Assembly (NCBI RefSeq): GCF_036417845.1
Contig: NC_089981.1
Location: 80,641,268-80,705,267, forward strand
DNA length: 64,000 nt
Direction: 5' to 3'
Source: Apteryx mantelli
Taxonomy: Eukaryota > Chordata > Aves > Apterygiformes > Apterygidae
In this document: positions 1 through 13,400 of the stretch, in pieces
Position numbering within the stretch: the first letter of the stretch is position 1
Layout: each line of letters opens with the position of its first letter
Position numbers and translations under genes: made by a program
Notes under the pieces: model-generated
Told to the model about the DNA's origin: nothing
Seen by the model: only the letters and a program-made list of their open reading frames with translations
Database searches by the model: none

Positions 1-2744
1 GGGATGAGGGTTGGAACCTGCACCGCTGCCGCAGCTCAGCTGATGTGGGGAAACTCGTCAAGCTGCAGCTAACGCAAATGCAGGTTGGAGTCCGCTGGGC
101 CAGGCTGCTCTGAACTGGCTTCCCCTGGAGCAGAACCAGGATTTCTCACCCCTGCCTCTGTGGGTATTTTACTACCAGACCCATTCCCCTGCCACTTCTG
201 TGCAATATTACAGACAATTTCTCATTTAACATCACAGCCCCAGGACTACTTTCCTGCAGAGCTGAAGGGCAATTGCAAACTCTGGCGGTGACTTTCTGTC
301 CTTCGGAGAGGTTACCGCAGGGGCAGCTGTACAGTGACACCCTGACAATCTACATTTTGAGACCATATGATCAGTTTGTATCAGTGAAAATTCACTTAAC
401 TGTGGAGGTGTGTCTGGGAGCAAACACATTTCCCTCAAATACACTCCTGATGGGGAGGTTTTCCCTGGAAATGAGTATGTCGGCATGAGCCGACACTAAA
501 GAAACAACCATTGAAAGCGACCGCAGAGCCCCCGTGGCCTCAGCAGTGCAGGAATGGCAGGCACAGCCAGTGTCCGGCTGGCCAGGCGGCCGTGGCACTC
601 AGGAGGTCTCCCTGGAGCACGCCTGGAAGGGTGCTCTCATCCCTTCCTCTAAATCACCCCCACGAGACCACTGTCTTCTTGGTAATCGCCGTGCTGCCGC
701 ATGGTTGTACTGCCAGCAAAATGTACCAAGCAAATCAGCCAGGTGACCCATGAATCTGGAGGTCTTTGCAGGGGGTGTCAGTCTTCTATAGGCAGCCGGG
801 TCATCGTCTCATCTGCAAAGGGCCTGTATTAAGATTTTGATGTCCATGGTACAAAATGCCTCTGTGGCCACAGCATAAAAACTCCTTCTTCCTACAGTAG
901 GATAAAGGCGTTTAAAACATGCCCCTGGGTTTCTGATTAGGCGGTCATCTTTGTTACAGTCATCCAGTTTCCAAGCAGATCTATTCTGTAATTTCTAAAA
1001 TGGTCTGGGTGGGAAGCTGTGTGTTGCTAGCCTTATTGCCATGTGAATTCTTTTTTCAGATATTTATTTGTTTTGCTAGTGTCCTTAATGCGTCCTTGCT
1101 ATGGGTGTAGCATAGTGCCAACAAAAACCTCCAGAAATTTCAGTGAGGGCATCTGATTCTATACTAGTTTGTAAGAACAGTGAGTATTTTTCAGCCAGTA
1201 CTTGAACTTAAAGCCTGGTCATGATTTGTACGGTACTTACCCGTTACAGCCAGACAGAAATCCTTTGCAAGTGCTGTATCTTTTTTCCTTCCTTGGTAAC
1301 ATCTGACCTGGGCTTGAGGTGGTGAGTGCTGTGGCTGGTGAGTGGCGGTATGGTTTTCACACGGCGCTGTCTCCCCTGACTGCAGCCCATCCTTCAGAGG
1401 AGTGCTTCCAGATGTTGCCCATGTTAGGGACCATAGAGCAAAACCAAGAGCCGAGAAGTGAGTTTGTCCTTTTCTTAAGTCATGTCTTACGAAAAGGGGA
1501 ATCATTGTGAAGGTTATAATATAATAGTGAAGGACAGTGATAAGGAAGGACAGTCATTTGAGTCTTTGCTTAACCTGAGAAGTTCATTCAGCCCATGAAC
1601 ATGTCCATCATTTAACCCATGAAGCGAACAGTTCAGATGCAAGTGAAAGGTGTTGCTGCTTCCCCTCACTTCTGCAGTTTCAGTATGAAGAGTGTTTATT
1701 GCAATTTAATATCTACACAGAGCACTCAGATCCCACCAGTCATTGTATTTAGTGCTGGTAATGGGCTGCTAAGAGAGGAGGCTTTGCGGTCTGAAACACG
1801 GTTAGCAAAGTATATAAATGTGAGGGGGGAAAAAAAACCTAAAAACATCCCTTATGCATAACCACATACATAAAAATTTAAGCCACTTCAGTAAAGTACA
1901 CGCACAAATAGTTTGTTGTCTGTCCTGAACCCCAGTTGTTTTACTGTGATTTTTAAATAGAAGATGATTAATGTTAAAAATAATCCAATAGATGAATTCT
2001 GTCATTTGGATTGTTTTACCAGGTCAAAGGCCATTATTGCAGTAACTGAATAATCCCACAGACCTTTGCTCCAGACATTCACTATGGAAACTAAGAAATG
2101 AGGACTGGCTATTCTATTTTCCAATCATCCAGACAGCATTCTAATGGGAAAGAAAAGTCTGATGCAGTTAAAAGCCCCTCGAAAAGCAGATTATGGGGAA
2201 AAAATAGATACTCAGATGAAATGCAGGCTGGTGATTCACTTCAGAGTGCTGTAAATGTTAAAGGCTCTGATAATCACTTTGGCAGGAATGCAAAGACATA
2301 TAAATGTTTTTTTTTCCTTCATTCTCTAGGCTGAGAGACAAGGGGAGGGATGTGTTCAGTCCATAAAACCAGTAGAAAGCACAGATTTTTGAAGTAGTAA
2401 TCAGAGTATTGTTCTGAGGGTGTTTTGAGACTATCAAATGAAAGATACTCTGTTGTTAAAAGTTCTGCATGCCACATTTAGACAACAGTGAACAGGGCAA
2501 TGTTTATTAATTATACAATGGGATCCTCTAATAACTCCAGCTGAGACTGTGACATAGTGCGCCAAGTATTACATACACATCATGCAGTGAGGTGTAAACA
2601 CAGCCAGGAATATCTTACTTTTAAGTAGTCTTGTAATCTATCACTGCTTATTTCATCTGTTTTTACATCCTTGTAAATCCATTGATTTTAGTTGAAATAC
2701 TCCTGACTTATCTCATGTTTCAATGGAGACAAACCATAGGAAAA
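1..2744. other. Intergenic, no recognised feature
   Basis: Mixed-composition DNA. Several ORFs of 60-104 codons overlap on both strands without shared frame, splice signals or domain likeness. A T-run is at about 2307-2315. Confidence 0.6.
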
Positions 2745-2880
2745 TATTATTGTTATTCTTATTTTATATGAGAATGGGGCAAGAAGAAGATAGGTTACTT
2801 GTCTAAAGTCATGAGAGAAGCCTGTGGAAAAAGTGGCATTGAGTCCGGAAACAGTGATTTAACTGCATAGATCTCCTTAC
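2745..2880 (-). mobile_element. MIR-type SINE fragment, reverse orientation
   Basis: TTGTTATTCTTATTTTATAT, then GATAGGTTACTTGTCTAAAGTCATG and GAGTCCGGAAACAGTGATTT, follow the reversed MIR pattern (TTATTTTACAGA..., GTTAAGTGACTTGCCCAAGGTCAC, ...GAACCCAGG). More diverged than the copies at 6.9 and 8.4 kb. Confidence 0.5.
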
Positions 2881-3089
2881 TATAAGAAACTGACTGAGCT
2901 CATTTTAAGATGGGTGAGAGTTAGCCAGAAACTTTCAGATATTGTTTGGTGGTGGGTCTCCAGTCCTCTTCCTCCAACCCCTTGGATCTTTGCTAGTGTC
3001 CTGGTAAGTTAGCATCCATGTGGTCCTTTCACAGCCACCCAGAAAGAACCTGTAGATCTTCAGAGATCCAGGGAAAGCATGTGCAAAAC

Positions 3090-3175
3090 TGAGACACAGA
3101 CACGAGGCGGGATCCAAACCTTTGACCATGCACAGCTGCCAATGCAGCACTCATCAGGCCAATAACTGAGCCAGC
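3090..3175 (-). repeat. Possible tRNA-derived SINE relic
   Basis: GGGATCCAAACCTTTGACCA and then AATGCAGCACTCATCAGGCC with ACTGAGCCAGCC resemble a reversed tRNA-like head (GGGATTCGAACCCTGGACC...GCAGCACTC...ACTGAGCTA). The B-box-like stretch is there but degenerate. Confidence 0.3.
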
Positions 3176-4445
3176 CAGGCTCAGATGATGTTGCTAAAAA
3201 CATAATGGAATTTGGTTACAGAATTTAACCTTTAGAAATCCAGCAACTGCTCCACTGGTCCTCTTAGAGGCTAAACAGTCAGCATTTCAGATTCCAGCTT
3301 TGAAACACTGCAGATTCATTTTTTATGCATCTTCAATAATCCCCAAAAAGCTAGGCCAGCTGAATAGGTATAGCTGCAGTACAGAGAGTGAGCCATTTAA
3401 GGTCTGGCACAGTGAAGAGCAAACGTTTAAAGATGTGCCTTTCACTCTGTAATGCGGTTATATGGAGTCTGAGTGGTCATCGCATTATTGAGTAATCCTT
3501 AATGTAATGTGCACTGAATCTATAATTAAAGCAGTTTCCCCCTTCATCTTACCTGCCAAATCTTGATTTCTCCTAGTTCTTTCAAAATCTCTCTCCGTTT
3601 TAAAGGTGCATCTGAGGTATCCAGGAGCCGTACAAGCATTCGTCTTGACTAACCCCGTGGCACAGCGAAGGGCTCACTTAGAGTTGTACAAGAGAATGAA
3701 CTGAAGCCCAGATCCAAAGTGAGATTTCTCTGCAATTAAGTATCCTTCCTTTTCAACACTGCCCATTGGTCCTGTGACCTGCCTAACACTTATCTTGTAG
3801 GAGGAATTTGTCAGGGAGAAAATTCAGCAAATGCAAGCAGACCAAACAGATTTGAAATGCTGGGTGTTTGCAACCTCTTTCTGAACAACTCATCTACAGT
3901 AGAGTCCAGTCCCTCTCTGCCTATGTAGCTTACCTGGTAGCTTCTGCAGCCCTTGAGACCCTCCTCTAAACCCAGATCTTTCCTGTGGCCTCCCATGCCT
4001 TGTGTATAAGACGACCCTAGAGTAGCCCAGATGTCTTTGACAGATCTGGAGACCTCTAAAACCCAGTCAGATGGTTTTCAACTGAATAAAATGCCCTTAT
4101 AAACTCTTGTTATCCATGGGCTTTTGCTGCAGTATGCCTCCTGTCTGCTCACACTCTTTCCCTACCGAGAAAGTCTTTTCTGCTCTTTCTTCAAAAAATC
4201 CTCTTTCAGTTCAAGAAGCTCTTCAGCTTCCCAAGGGGTCTCCTTGCCTTCTCCCTGGCCTAAAGCTCTCCCAGCAGGGCCATTGTGAAACTGTTCGACA
4301 GCACCTGTTGCTGACAAAAACAACTCAAGGCAAAAATAATTACCTATATTTCTAGAAATTGCAGCCTGGAACCTCTTACTCACTCTTAATGGCTGCCAAG
4401 ATACCCACAGAGATAAGAAAAAGAAGAACGTTTATAGATCCTAAA

Positions 4446-4505
4446 GGGCAAATTCTCACTGAGCAAAACTGGCATGAATTGAGTTATGCCAGACTGAGCC
4501 CTATA
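4446..4505. repeat. Relic of a palindromic reptile repeat (ACTGGCATGAATT...GTTATGCCAGA)
   Basis: GGCAAATTCTCACTGAGCAA and ACTGGCATGAATTGAGTTAT followed by GCCAGACTGAGCCC keep the outline of a common turtle/crocodilian repeat that reads 'ggcCAGATTCTCAgctggtgtaaaCTGGCATag...TATGCCag..gAGgatCTGGCCC'. Name uncertain. Confidence 0.35.
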
Positions 4506-6771
4506 CCTGTCTTTCTTGGGTAACTGTGCAATTGTTCTAGATGGAGAAAAAATATTATCAGATGATTTTCTTGTGGTCCAGACACTGAACAACATTTGGG
4601 AATTTTATTTAGTTCCTGGCATTATGGCAGGTTCCCTGAGTGACCTTCAGAAAGTTTCTTAGACCAAACTTCCCCTCAAAAATTTTGTTCCTCATTCCTA
4701 CTGAGTTAGGTGGCTATGTATTAAGGACCTCCGCAGTCATCACGCTCTCCCTCAGGATCTAGCCTGTACAGTCTTCCCTTTCTTTCTTCTGAACACTTTC
4801 TTCCTTGCTGAGACATGTTGGGACTGGGTGGCAGAGACTCTCTTTTGCAGCATCCATGAAAAGAGAGCTCCAGTTTCATTTTTGGGTCTCCTTCAGCACC
4901 ACAAAACAGAAGTCATAAAGTACAGATAGCAGCAAAGCTTTCATGTCTGAGTAAGAAGTACACAGAGTACTTTATCTCCTGGTAGCAGATAACCTGAATA
5001 AAACCTTAGTTTTTCTCTAGATACTGAACTAGAAGTGTGCACCAGGCATAATTTCCACGAAGCGAGATAGTGATTTATCTAATCATGTAGCCATAGAGCG
5101 GAGCCATGTTGATAGCTGGCTCAGCACAAAAAGATAAACGTCAAGAGCTTCTGTTGAAGCAGGAGCAATGCTTGGGCTGCAACTGTGCGAACCATGCTGC
5201 CATCATCAAGATTTCAGAAGAACTGGCATGATTTTACAGCACCACTTGTACACAGTATGAAAGGTTTTTAAGGGCAGGCGAGTAGAGGGCATCTTTCTAA
5301 ACACGCCAAGTGTGTTACAAATAGCTCCTGAGAGCTGCAGCCAAGTCCTGCTGAGATCTCCCTCCTGACTGCGATGAGAGAGGGCTTTGTGCATGGGCCT
5401 GTAACTCCTGACCATATGCAAATACGTGGAAATGTATCACAGGATGGGGGATTTCTGCTCCCATTTCTGGAGGGAGGATTGCCAGTTTGCTCTTCCGTAG
5501 CTCCTGCTGCCCCTGCGCAGAGTTCCTGGGTTTGCAAGCTGGAGAAATGTCATGGTAGGGCCTGGCCAAGCCCCCATGAGGATGAAGAAGGCACACTGCC
5601 AGGGGGACTTTTAGGTGTTGACCTTGGAGCGGGAGTCCCACAGTTTGTTAAGTACTGACCACATTCCTCATCCCAGCCCTTACCAGGCTTGGCAGGGAGT
5701 TGTGGGGAAGTTGGCCACCCGGGAGGATTGCACGGGAGGGGATTCGGGGAAATTTCCACTGTCTTTGCCTGAGCAACGCAAAAAAGTGGAACTGAGCTTA
5801 GGCTCTGACACTTTGAGCAAAAGCTCGCCTTTGTTCCTTGTTCCTCTAATGTATAAAGCACCGCAGCTAAACGCAAAGGGACTTATCCACAATGGTATAT
5901 TTGCACCTCATTCTTATTGAACTTAATGGGAATTAGGCAGCTAAATGCATTTCTGGCTCTGGCCCTAACTCTGTAATGCGTCCAGTCCTCCACTAAGAAG
6001 ACAAACTTATTAAATGTTGCAAAGCCTCCGAAATGAAGGTGACTGATGTGTTGGTAAATTGGAAATGCAATTCATTCCATCTTTAGTTAGAGAACTGTGT
6101 CCTGCATCTGACACAGGTTGCATTATAAACATGTTTTTCTTTTTCTTTTTTGGAGATCTTGCTCCTGGGGAATTTGAGCCATATACAAATCAACCTGGTT
6201 TACATTTCAAGTTTTTTATTAAATTGAACAACTACTGGAAGTCAGAGTTTTAGGAGAGAGCTTTCAAATTAATGTGAAGCTTGAATTATTCTTGTACTGG
6301 AAACCAGTGGGAAGGAATAAAGTTCCTTCTGACTGGCAGCCAACAGGCACTTAAATTAAGGAAGAGTCAAAACTTTTGCCAGTTTCCAAAAAGTCAACAC
6401 ATCTGTCTGAGTTATGAATTATGATTGCTGAGTTTAGACCAAAAATATGGACAAAACCAGATCTGGATCTTCACTTTCGATGCAGAGGACTGAGCTCTGC
6501 TACGCTTACTTTTATATATTTATCAGGACAATGATGAAAAGCACCTATGCTTAAACAATTGAAATGCTCATTGGAATAATAACAATCTTGGAATCCCTTG
6601 ATACTTTTCTTTAATTTAGGCTTTTCTTTGTTAGTTTGCTTACACTAAAACTCCACCTTGCAACCAATGGCAGTTTTGCTCTATACTGAAAGAACCTGGA
6701 AGATACAGGACCTTCTGGGTTACTCTGAACTGTTGTGTACATTGTCTCAAGTCATGCAAAAACTAAATTTT

Positions 6772-6852
6772 AATACCAATTTTAATTATAATTTAATTAT
6801 GATGAATATACAATTTATATATATAATTTGATTCTAATTTAATTATAATAGC
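6772..6852. repeat. AT-rich low-complexity tract
   Basis: About 80 bases are nearly pure A/T, with repeated TTTAATTATAAT modules and a TATATATATA core. No gene signal. Confidence 0.8.
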
Positions 6853-6892
6853 CATTACCAGCCCTGTAGGTAACATTTACTATGAGTAGACT

Positions 6893-7060
6893 TCAAAGCA
6901 TTTCACAAAGAGAATAAACATATGATTAGCATTGTTTTACAAGTGGGGAAACTGAGGCAGGAGCTGACTTGCCCAGAAGAAGGCAAAAGGTTAGCACCAG
7001 GTATGGCGCCTCAGTCCTCTGAGTCCCACTCTGTGCGCAGACTACAGGGTTGTCTGGATG
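6893..7060 (-). mobile_element. MIR-type SINE fragment, reverse orientation
   Basis: GTTTTACAAGTGGGGAAACT, GAGGCAGGAGCTGACTTGCC and the following CAGAAGAAGG...CTCTGAGTCCCACTC match the reverse complement of MIR (TTTACAGATGAGGAAACTGAGGC...GACTTGCCCAAGG). It includes the start of an 85-codon ORF (6922-7179), which is therefore rejected as a gene. Confidence 0.65.
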
Positions 7061-8390
7061 CTCTTGTGCCTTTCTGGATTGCATACGCTAAGCTGTGTAT
7101 TTGGGATCTGTATCTTTGTTTTCCAAACACTCTTCTCCCTGCTTCTGCCCAGCAAAGCTCTAGCTATCATCTGTCCTAAAAAGAAAAACATTAGGCAATA
7201 CATGCTAATTATTACTGTGGCAAAACTTTCTATCTTTGGCAGTCAGTCACACAGCACACTGTCATGGGAGCATTATATATCTTTAGTCATCTCTCTAGCT
7301 TTTAAAAATTGTCTTTGAAGGGGCTAACCCTGTTTAGATCAATTAAGGCTGCAGTGCCTTCAACTGTACGAAACCATGTCCCACGTGCAAGCATTTTGCT
7401 GTTGGGCTACCTCCTGTGAGCCTTCCCGGCCATTTCAGCTACAGCCACTGCTTAGCCGTACAGAAAGACACACCAAGAACTTAGTTTTTTTGCCAGATCA
7501 TCATACCAAACAGATAAGCAGAACCGGATTGCTGCAAGAAATGTGTGGGCAAAGAATTAATCCTTGTTTAATTTGCTACTAATAACCCACTAGCTATGAT
7601 GTAACTTCATACCAAGCATTAGAGTGTACACAGTATCAGATCTTATGAAAGGAGAAATAGGCAGCTAACCCACAATGTGATCCAAAAGGTATAAAAAAGG
7701 TGAGTTTATAAAAAAATATAAAGCTATAAAAGGAAGGATGTATAAGAATATATGAGGATATTAAAAACAAAAAGTCGAAGCAGAGATAAAGGGCTTGACC
7801 ATGGCAGTAACTGACCTGCCTGACTTGCGGGATGTTGATGATGATTTTTGTCACCAAAATAATAAAAAGAGAGGTTGAAATATGTATATTTTTTTCATTA
7901 CTCTTTAACAAGCTCTCTGCAGTGGTGAAATGACAGCAATTTCTCTGGAAAAGAGGAGACAAAGTCATAGTTCAAACAATTTGAAAAGGAATGGGAGAAG
8001 TATGGAGTAAAGATATGTCTGAATGAATCATGCATATACTTCTAGGAAAGATGAAGTTACACAGGAAAGCTGGCATGTTTTTAAAATTTTCTGCCTAGAT
8101 TGTGCCAGCAGAAGTCACACATGGCTTTGGAGCCTGCAACAGCCCTCAGGTGCCTGGGCCAGGGGCTTTTGTCCATGTGATAGTCTGTTCTGCAGCTTTA
8201 GATGGTTGCCCAGAGTCACAGTGCAGAGGGACGGGGGACGCAGACACACAGTCACAGCAGGAGGCGTGTGAAACTTGGCCCTGGACTTCTAAGTAGTTTC
8301 AATTGGACGAGGAAGGTGAAAAGTGAGGTACAGGTGTTTTGTACCATTTTGTTTAAAGCCCTACAACACAGAAAACATTGCCCTGAAGTG

Positions 8391-8475
8391 TAGGATTCCC
8401 AGATTTGAATCCTGGCACCTTTGTCAGCTTGCTGGTTGACTTTGGACAAGACACTTAACTGCCTGGTATCCCACC
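8391..8475 (+). mobile_element. MIR (CORE-SINE) fragment, + orientation
   Basis: TTCCCAGATTTGAATCCTGG and then GACTTTGGACAAGACACTTAAC follow the MIR core (AAATCCC..., TGTGACCTTGGGCAAGTCACTTAAC) closely. An old amniote SINE. Confidence 0.65.
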
Positions 8476-8677
8476 TTCCCCTTCATGCAAAGGAGTCTGC
8501 CCGGAAATCACATTTGGAGCACTCCAAGATCCGCTGTTGAAAAATACATACATGTAGGTATTATCTTTCTTTAGCACTGCTGAGCATGTGCAATGGGTGG
8601 CTTGTGCCCAGCAGGCAGCAGGCTCTTGTCCAAGAGGACTGTGTTTAAGGTATGAACATGGCAGCATGACATGAAAT

Positions 8678-8709
8678 AAGATAGGGTAGGGTAGGATAGG
8701 GTGGGATAG
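8678..8709 (+). repeat. Pentanucleotide repeat (GATAG/GGGTA type)
   Basis: GATAGGGTAGGGTAGGATAG then GGTGGGATAG: about six units of a TAGGG-like pentamer. It is telomere-like in appearance, but the unit is five bases, not TTAGGG. Confidence 0.8.
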
Positions 8710-10417
8710 TTACTATTAAAGCTACTTTGTAGCCAAAGATACCAGTGCCTGGAAGTGGGTGGGTGAGTAAAGCTTGCTTGATGAGCACTAAAATTGTTCA
8801 GACCCTATGTGCCATAAGCCCCCTCCACATGTGATTCTCTGCTGCTCCCTCAGCTTTTCCTTGTGCTCCTGCCCTACCCACCTATCTCTCATCAGAGAGG
8901 TCCAGGGCTTTCTTCTCCCTGGATCTCTGTTGCTGCCTATTTTTGGGGAAGAGTTCAAAGAGGCTGGCTTGTGCACTGTGCTCACCCAAGCGAACGGGAG
9001 GGGAAAGAGGGGAAAAGGTACAATACAAACACAGCACAAACCAGAGAGGGGCGAGGAATGGCACATGGGTTTCCTGTGATGCTGTTGCACAGAAGAGCTG
9101 CAGCTGCAGTGGGCTGTCAGCACTTCCGGGAGATGTCGCTCCCAGTGGAGGGGATGGTGCAGAAGACTGCACACAGCAAGGTCAGGGTGAAGGAGTTAGG
9201 CAGCAGATGAAGGCAGACACTTGGGTGCACATGAAGGAGTACAAGACTAAAGGGGAAACTTGACCTAGATACAAAAGAAGAGAAGAATCCAGAGAAAGGG
9301 TAAGGGATGATGACAGGAAAGAGCAAGAATGTTCACGAGCAAATAGGAAAGAAAATCTCTCTGTAACAATATTGAATAGTTAAAAAGTCTGAACATTGGA
9401 TCACATTATTGCTGGCTTGTTTTCATCATACTGATTACTGAACAAACTGTTCAACTTGTTAAATATATACACACACACAAGAGGATTGTGTCAGCCTGCA
9501 TCCCTGGGGTGACTCTCACTTGTAGTCATCCCTGGGTTAACAGGCTCTGGGGAAACACTGGTCCAGGCAAAATTTTGTCACCTACCCAAGACCAAGTGCA
9601 CTTGTAGCAGTATTGGCCCACCGTGGTCATTGCTGTTAGTTGCCGCTTTCACCCCAGGCTCACCAGGCTGAGTCACAGCAAAAGGAAACAGAAGAAGTAA
9701 CATGGGGAAGAGAGAGAACGAGTATAGGCAGGGTATTAGGAGCAGTCCAGCTGCTGTTCAGGAAATAGCCAAAGCCAGTGACAGGAATGATGTAGTCAAA
9801 TTGCTCTCTCTAAACCAATCCAGAGCAAGACTAGAGAGGCCCACCAACTCTAAGGTATAACCAGGGGCCATATAACTCCAGGGGAAGCTGAAGAGTTAAA
9901 TTCTCCCCCAGGATAAATCAGAAAACACTGTTAAAGGCAAAGCAGAGACCCTGTTTCCCAGTGGCTGGAGGGCTGGCCGAGAAGCGCTCTGTTGAGGCTT
10001 CTAGGAGGTGGCTTGCACCCTAAAGAAGGAGGCTGGCAATAAAGGTTTGAGGTTGTGGAACTGAAGGCAACATCTTAGCCTTCTCCTTACAAGAACTGGT
10101 GAGGACTGGGGATCTGCAGCTAAAGTCCCATGAAATCGGAGGAGGGAAGCTCCAGGCATCCCTGGCCTGGGAGATCAGGCTCAGAGGCTTGTTGTGGGCC
10201 CTTACTTAAAACCCCTGCTAATCTGAATTGATATTTGCTTGATTCGGGGTGGGGCAGGGGGGAGGGAAAAAACTCTAGGTTTTTCCTAGGTGCAGCTTTC
10301 GGGGTCAGGGCAGTGGGTCAGAAACCCTTTCCTATTGCCCAGCCTCTGCCTACCCTGAGACCCTTCAGCAAGATCCCCAGATGCTGTTCTCCTGAGGGAA
10401 ACCCCCATGATGTAAAT

Positions 10418-10492
10418 GGCATAAATCTCTTGGCTTTGAGTGCTGAAGGGGAATAGCACTAATCTGAGCCAGCTGAGGATCTGGCCCTGTGA
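10418..10492. repeat. Relic of the same reptile repeat class (GAGCCAGCTGAGGATCTGGCCC end)
   Basis: CACTAATCTGAGCCAGCTGA then GGATCTGGCCCTGTG is the signature end of the family noted at 4446-4505. The other half is more diverged. Confidence 0.4.
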
Positions 10493-13400
10493 TTTGTTTG
10501 AGCCCAGAATGGTTTGACTTGAGAACAAAATGCCACCCCAAACAGGAGTATGCCAGGGGAGCTGGAAAAAGTTGACTAGCCTAATGGGTGAATGCTGTCC
10601 TGAAAAAACTGATGTTTCTACAGCAGTTACATCACTTGTATTTGTTATTCTTCACCCATTCCTAACATCTCAGTTCCAGGATGTCTCTCTGCTATTGCTA
10701 TATAATGGGAAGCCTGTGTATCTCACTCAGATGTTATTAATTCCAAGCGAATACACTTGTTAGCTTTCTCTACTTACCCTCCTCATGTTCTCACATAAAA
10801 ATGACTCAAAAAAATGTATTTCCTGGAACAGTCCTTGACAGCCTGTTTACCATCTTAAATTGATCACCCGTCGCAGACTCTTTCTCTGCCATAACCACTC
10901 AATATTTCAGGGCCAGGCCAAGAACTCACATTAAGAAGAGAAGATTTGCACACTGTGTCTCCAAGACAGAGGAGCCCTTTGAAAGGTTAAATGCCGGGGT
11001 CTGCAGCACTCTCCGTCTTGGCTGGAGGCTGAAGCGCTGCAGGCAGAAGTGAAAGGCAAGCACTCTGCAGCAGCCCTCAGCAGGCATTGCTGTTTCCATC
11101 AGTTTGGGACTGCCAGCCTAGGAAGAGCTTCCATAACTGAAAGCTGATGAAAATGGGAGTAATTCCAGTTCTAAAGATAATTAGAATGATTTTTTTCTCT
11201 TTTTTTTTCTCACAGAATTTTTCAAATCTGCAGTAAAATCATGTTTTTCATTTTGGTTCAGTTTGGAAAAAAAAACCAACAGGTTTTGGTTTTCTTTATT
11301 TTTTTCTCCTTTTCCTTTTCGCCCAGTTCCATTTTTACCAGATAATAGGACTGAGAATGGAAAAGCAGAGAGGAAGGAGAAACAGGGACACAAAACCTAA
11401 ATGAATGAAAAATGTGAATGAACTTGAATCACCAGGAAATGTTTCATTTTACATCAAAACAAAATAAAGTTTTGCTTAAAAAATGAAGTGCTGAACAAGT
11501 AAATAAATAGCCAGCACTCTTTTATTGTTTTAGAAGTAGTCTTTTATTTCAAAAGTGCCACTCACTGATAATATTTCAGCTTCCACTCAACCGTCTATAA
11601 TCAAAATTGTAATCTGGATTCCTGTATCAGGTAAGGTCTGGGGATGGCCTGACTCAAAGTCAGGGGGACCTGGGGATATCTGAAAACACAGACTGTTCCC
11701 AGCTTTAAATGGCTGCAGCGTTGTGCATGGCTCCACCCCGCCTGGACACCGACTCCTTGGTGGCCACGGCTGCGCTAGCAGCACGGCACAGCCCAGGGTG
11801 CACACCGGACCTGTGTGCTGCTGCGCTGGGACCTGACCTGGAGACATGGATGTGTCCAGCCGGGGCTGTCACTGTCAGCCGTGCAGGGCAGAGAGACTCT
11901 GGAGCTATGCTGAATCAGTCTAGGGTGGCATGTGATAGCTTGCAGCAAATTATTTCATTAGAGTCGCTTACTTTCATTAAAACAGGCTGGTGAGCAGCAG
12001 GACTTTCAAATCAGTCCATTTCCTGGATTGTCTTGGGAAATTCTTTGTTTCCAATGGCATTAATTAATGATGGCTAGCTGTGCGGGGGCATTGTAAAAAC
12101 ATGACTTTGGAGGTGGGGACTGGTACCGAGGCACTTTGAAGACGGGATTCAGGGCATTTGTGTGCAGTGAGATGTGAGTAAGCCAGATGGGCTGGTAGCA
12201 TGATACAGCACGGCATGTACTGAGCAGAGATAGCAGCAGAGAGCCCTGAGATGCCTATTTCCAGCAGCTGTGGCTAAATAGCCCACGTTAATAAGGAAAT
12301 ATTCTGCTCAGGTACATCTGTGCTAGGACCCAGCTATGGCTTCTTGTTCTAGTGCTTGCAAAACCTGTGTTAATTCAGGGGTCTCTACACAGTGTCTGTT
12401 GCATGGATGAATCCCCCCTTGGTCTCCAGCATCATGTAGGTCTTGCAAAGCTGAACTGTGCAATGCCTGAAATACTCCTCTCCTTCTGCTTCAGTTCTTC
12501 AGTAATAAACTGGGTACAGTAGGCCATTTACCTTAAAGGAGAGTTTTGAGGAGAAATCCATCAAAAGTCTGAGCACTGCTTAAACAAGGCCAAATAAGGC
12601 CCATCCATAGTTTCTGAATTATGGCTAACCCAGTTCAGGCCTTGCCTAGCTACGACACCGTTTTCAGAGAACAGTCAGTGTAATGTCAGTGTAAGACATT
12701 TCCTAGCAAGGACAGGCTCCTACCGATAATCCTGATGTACCCTGGTCCTGGGGACTGTTTTTATTCCAGCTCTTCAGGGAATAGAAATATTTTCATTGTG
12801 GGTTTAGCAGAGCCCAACTGAAATCCATATAGATCCATTGCAAAAGTGGAAGCAAATGTCCAGCGATCCCTGTCTGAGATTTCTTGCCATTTTCCTGCTA
12901 GATGCTCTGTAAAGGAATATGGGCTGGGGCTGAACTAGGCTTCCTGGTGGCTATCTATCATTCCCCTTCCCTCACCTGATAGTGAAATAACCCTTTTGCC
13001 AGAGCTCCCAGGTGAGTCCATCAATGATTTTAGCCCCCTTTTAATGTGAATCAAGCACCCTACTGTCTGATCTAGCTCCTACTGGATTTTGCCTTAGTTT
13101 TGCCAGCGGTTTCTCATGGAGCAGGATCAGGCCATTCTGAGCATTAGTCCAGCCACCCCAGCACTGCGCTCTCATCATCACACAACAAGGCAGATTAATG
13201 CATCCCTCCCTTGTGCACTCATCCACTCCTTGCTTTCCCACATTAATAGCTTCTGAGCAGCTGACTTTAGCATAATGCAGTGATCCAAACATAAGCAGAC
13301 ACAGCAGGATTTACTGGAAGACACCATCTCTCACAATTCATTATTTATAACACAGCATTTTATGATTAAACCTGAAGCCATTAGAACGGCAAAAGCTTAG

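Larger units (their letters stand above)
2881..6771. other. Intergenic, no gene seen
   Basis: Apart from the repeat relics near 3.1 and 4.45 kb, nothing is recognised. A cluster of overlapping ORFs of 71-108 codons at 5206-5920 on both strands reflects locally few stops, not a gene. Confidence 0.6.
7061..10417. other. Intergenic, no gene seen
   Basis: Holds the MIR at 8.4 kb and the pentamer repeat at 8.7 kb. ORFs up to 128 codons at 8788-9326 overlap in four frames across a purine-rich patch, and none looks like a protein family. A short (CA)5-type run is near 9468. Confidence 0.6.

Noticed and set aside
7636..7968. 110-codon minus ORF with hydrophobic stretches
   Set aside because: Phe/Ile/Ser/Leu-rich translation of AT-rich DNA; the apparent membrane segments come from base composition.
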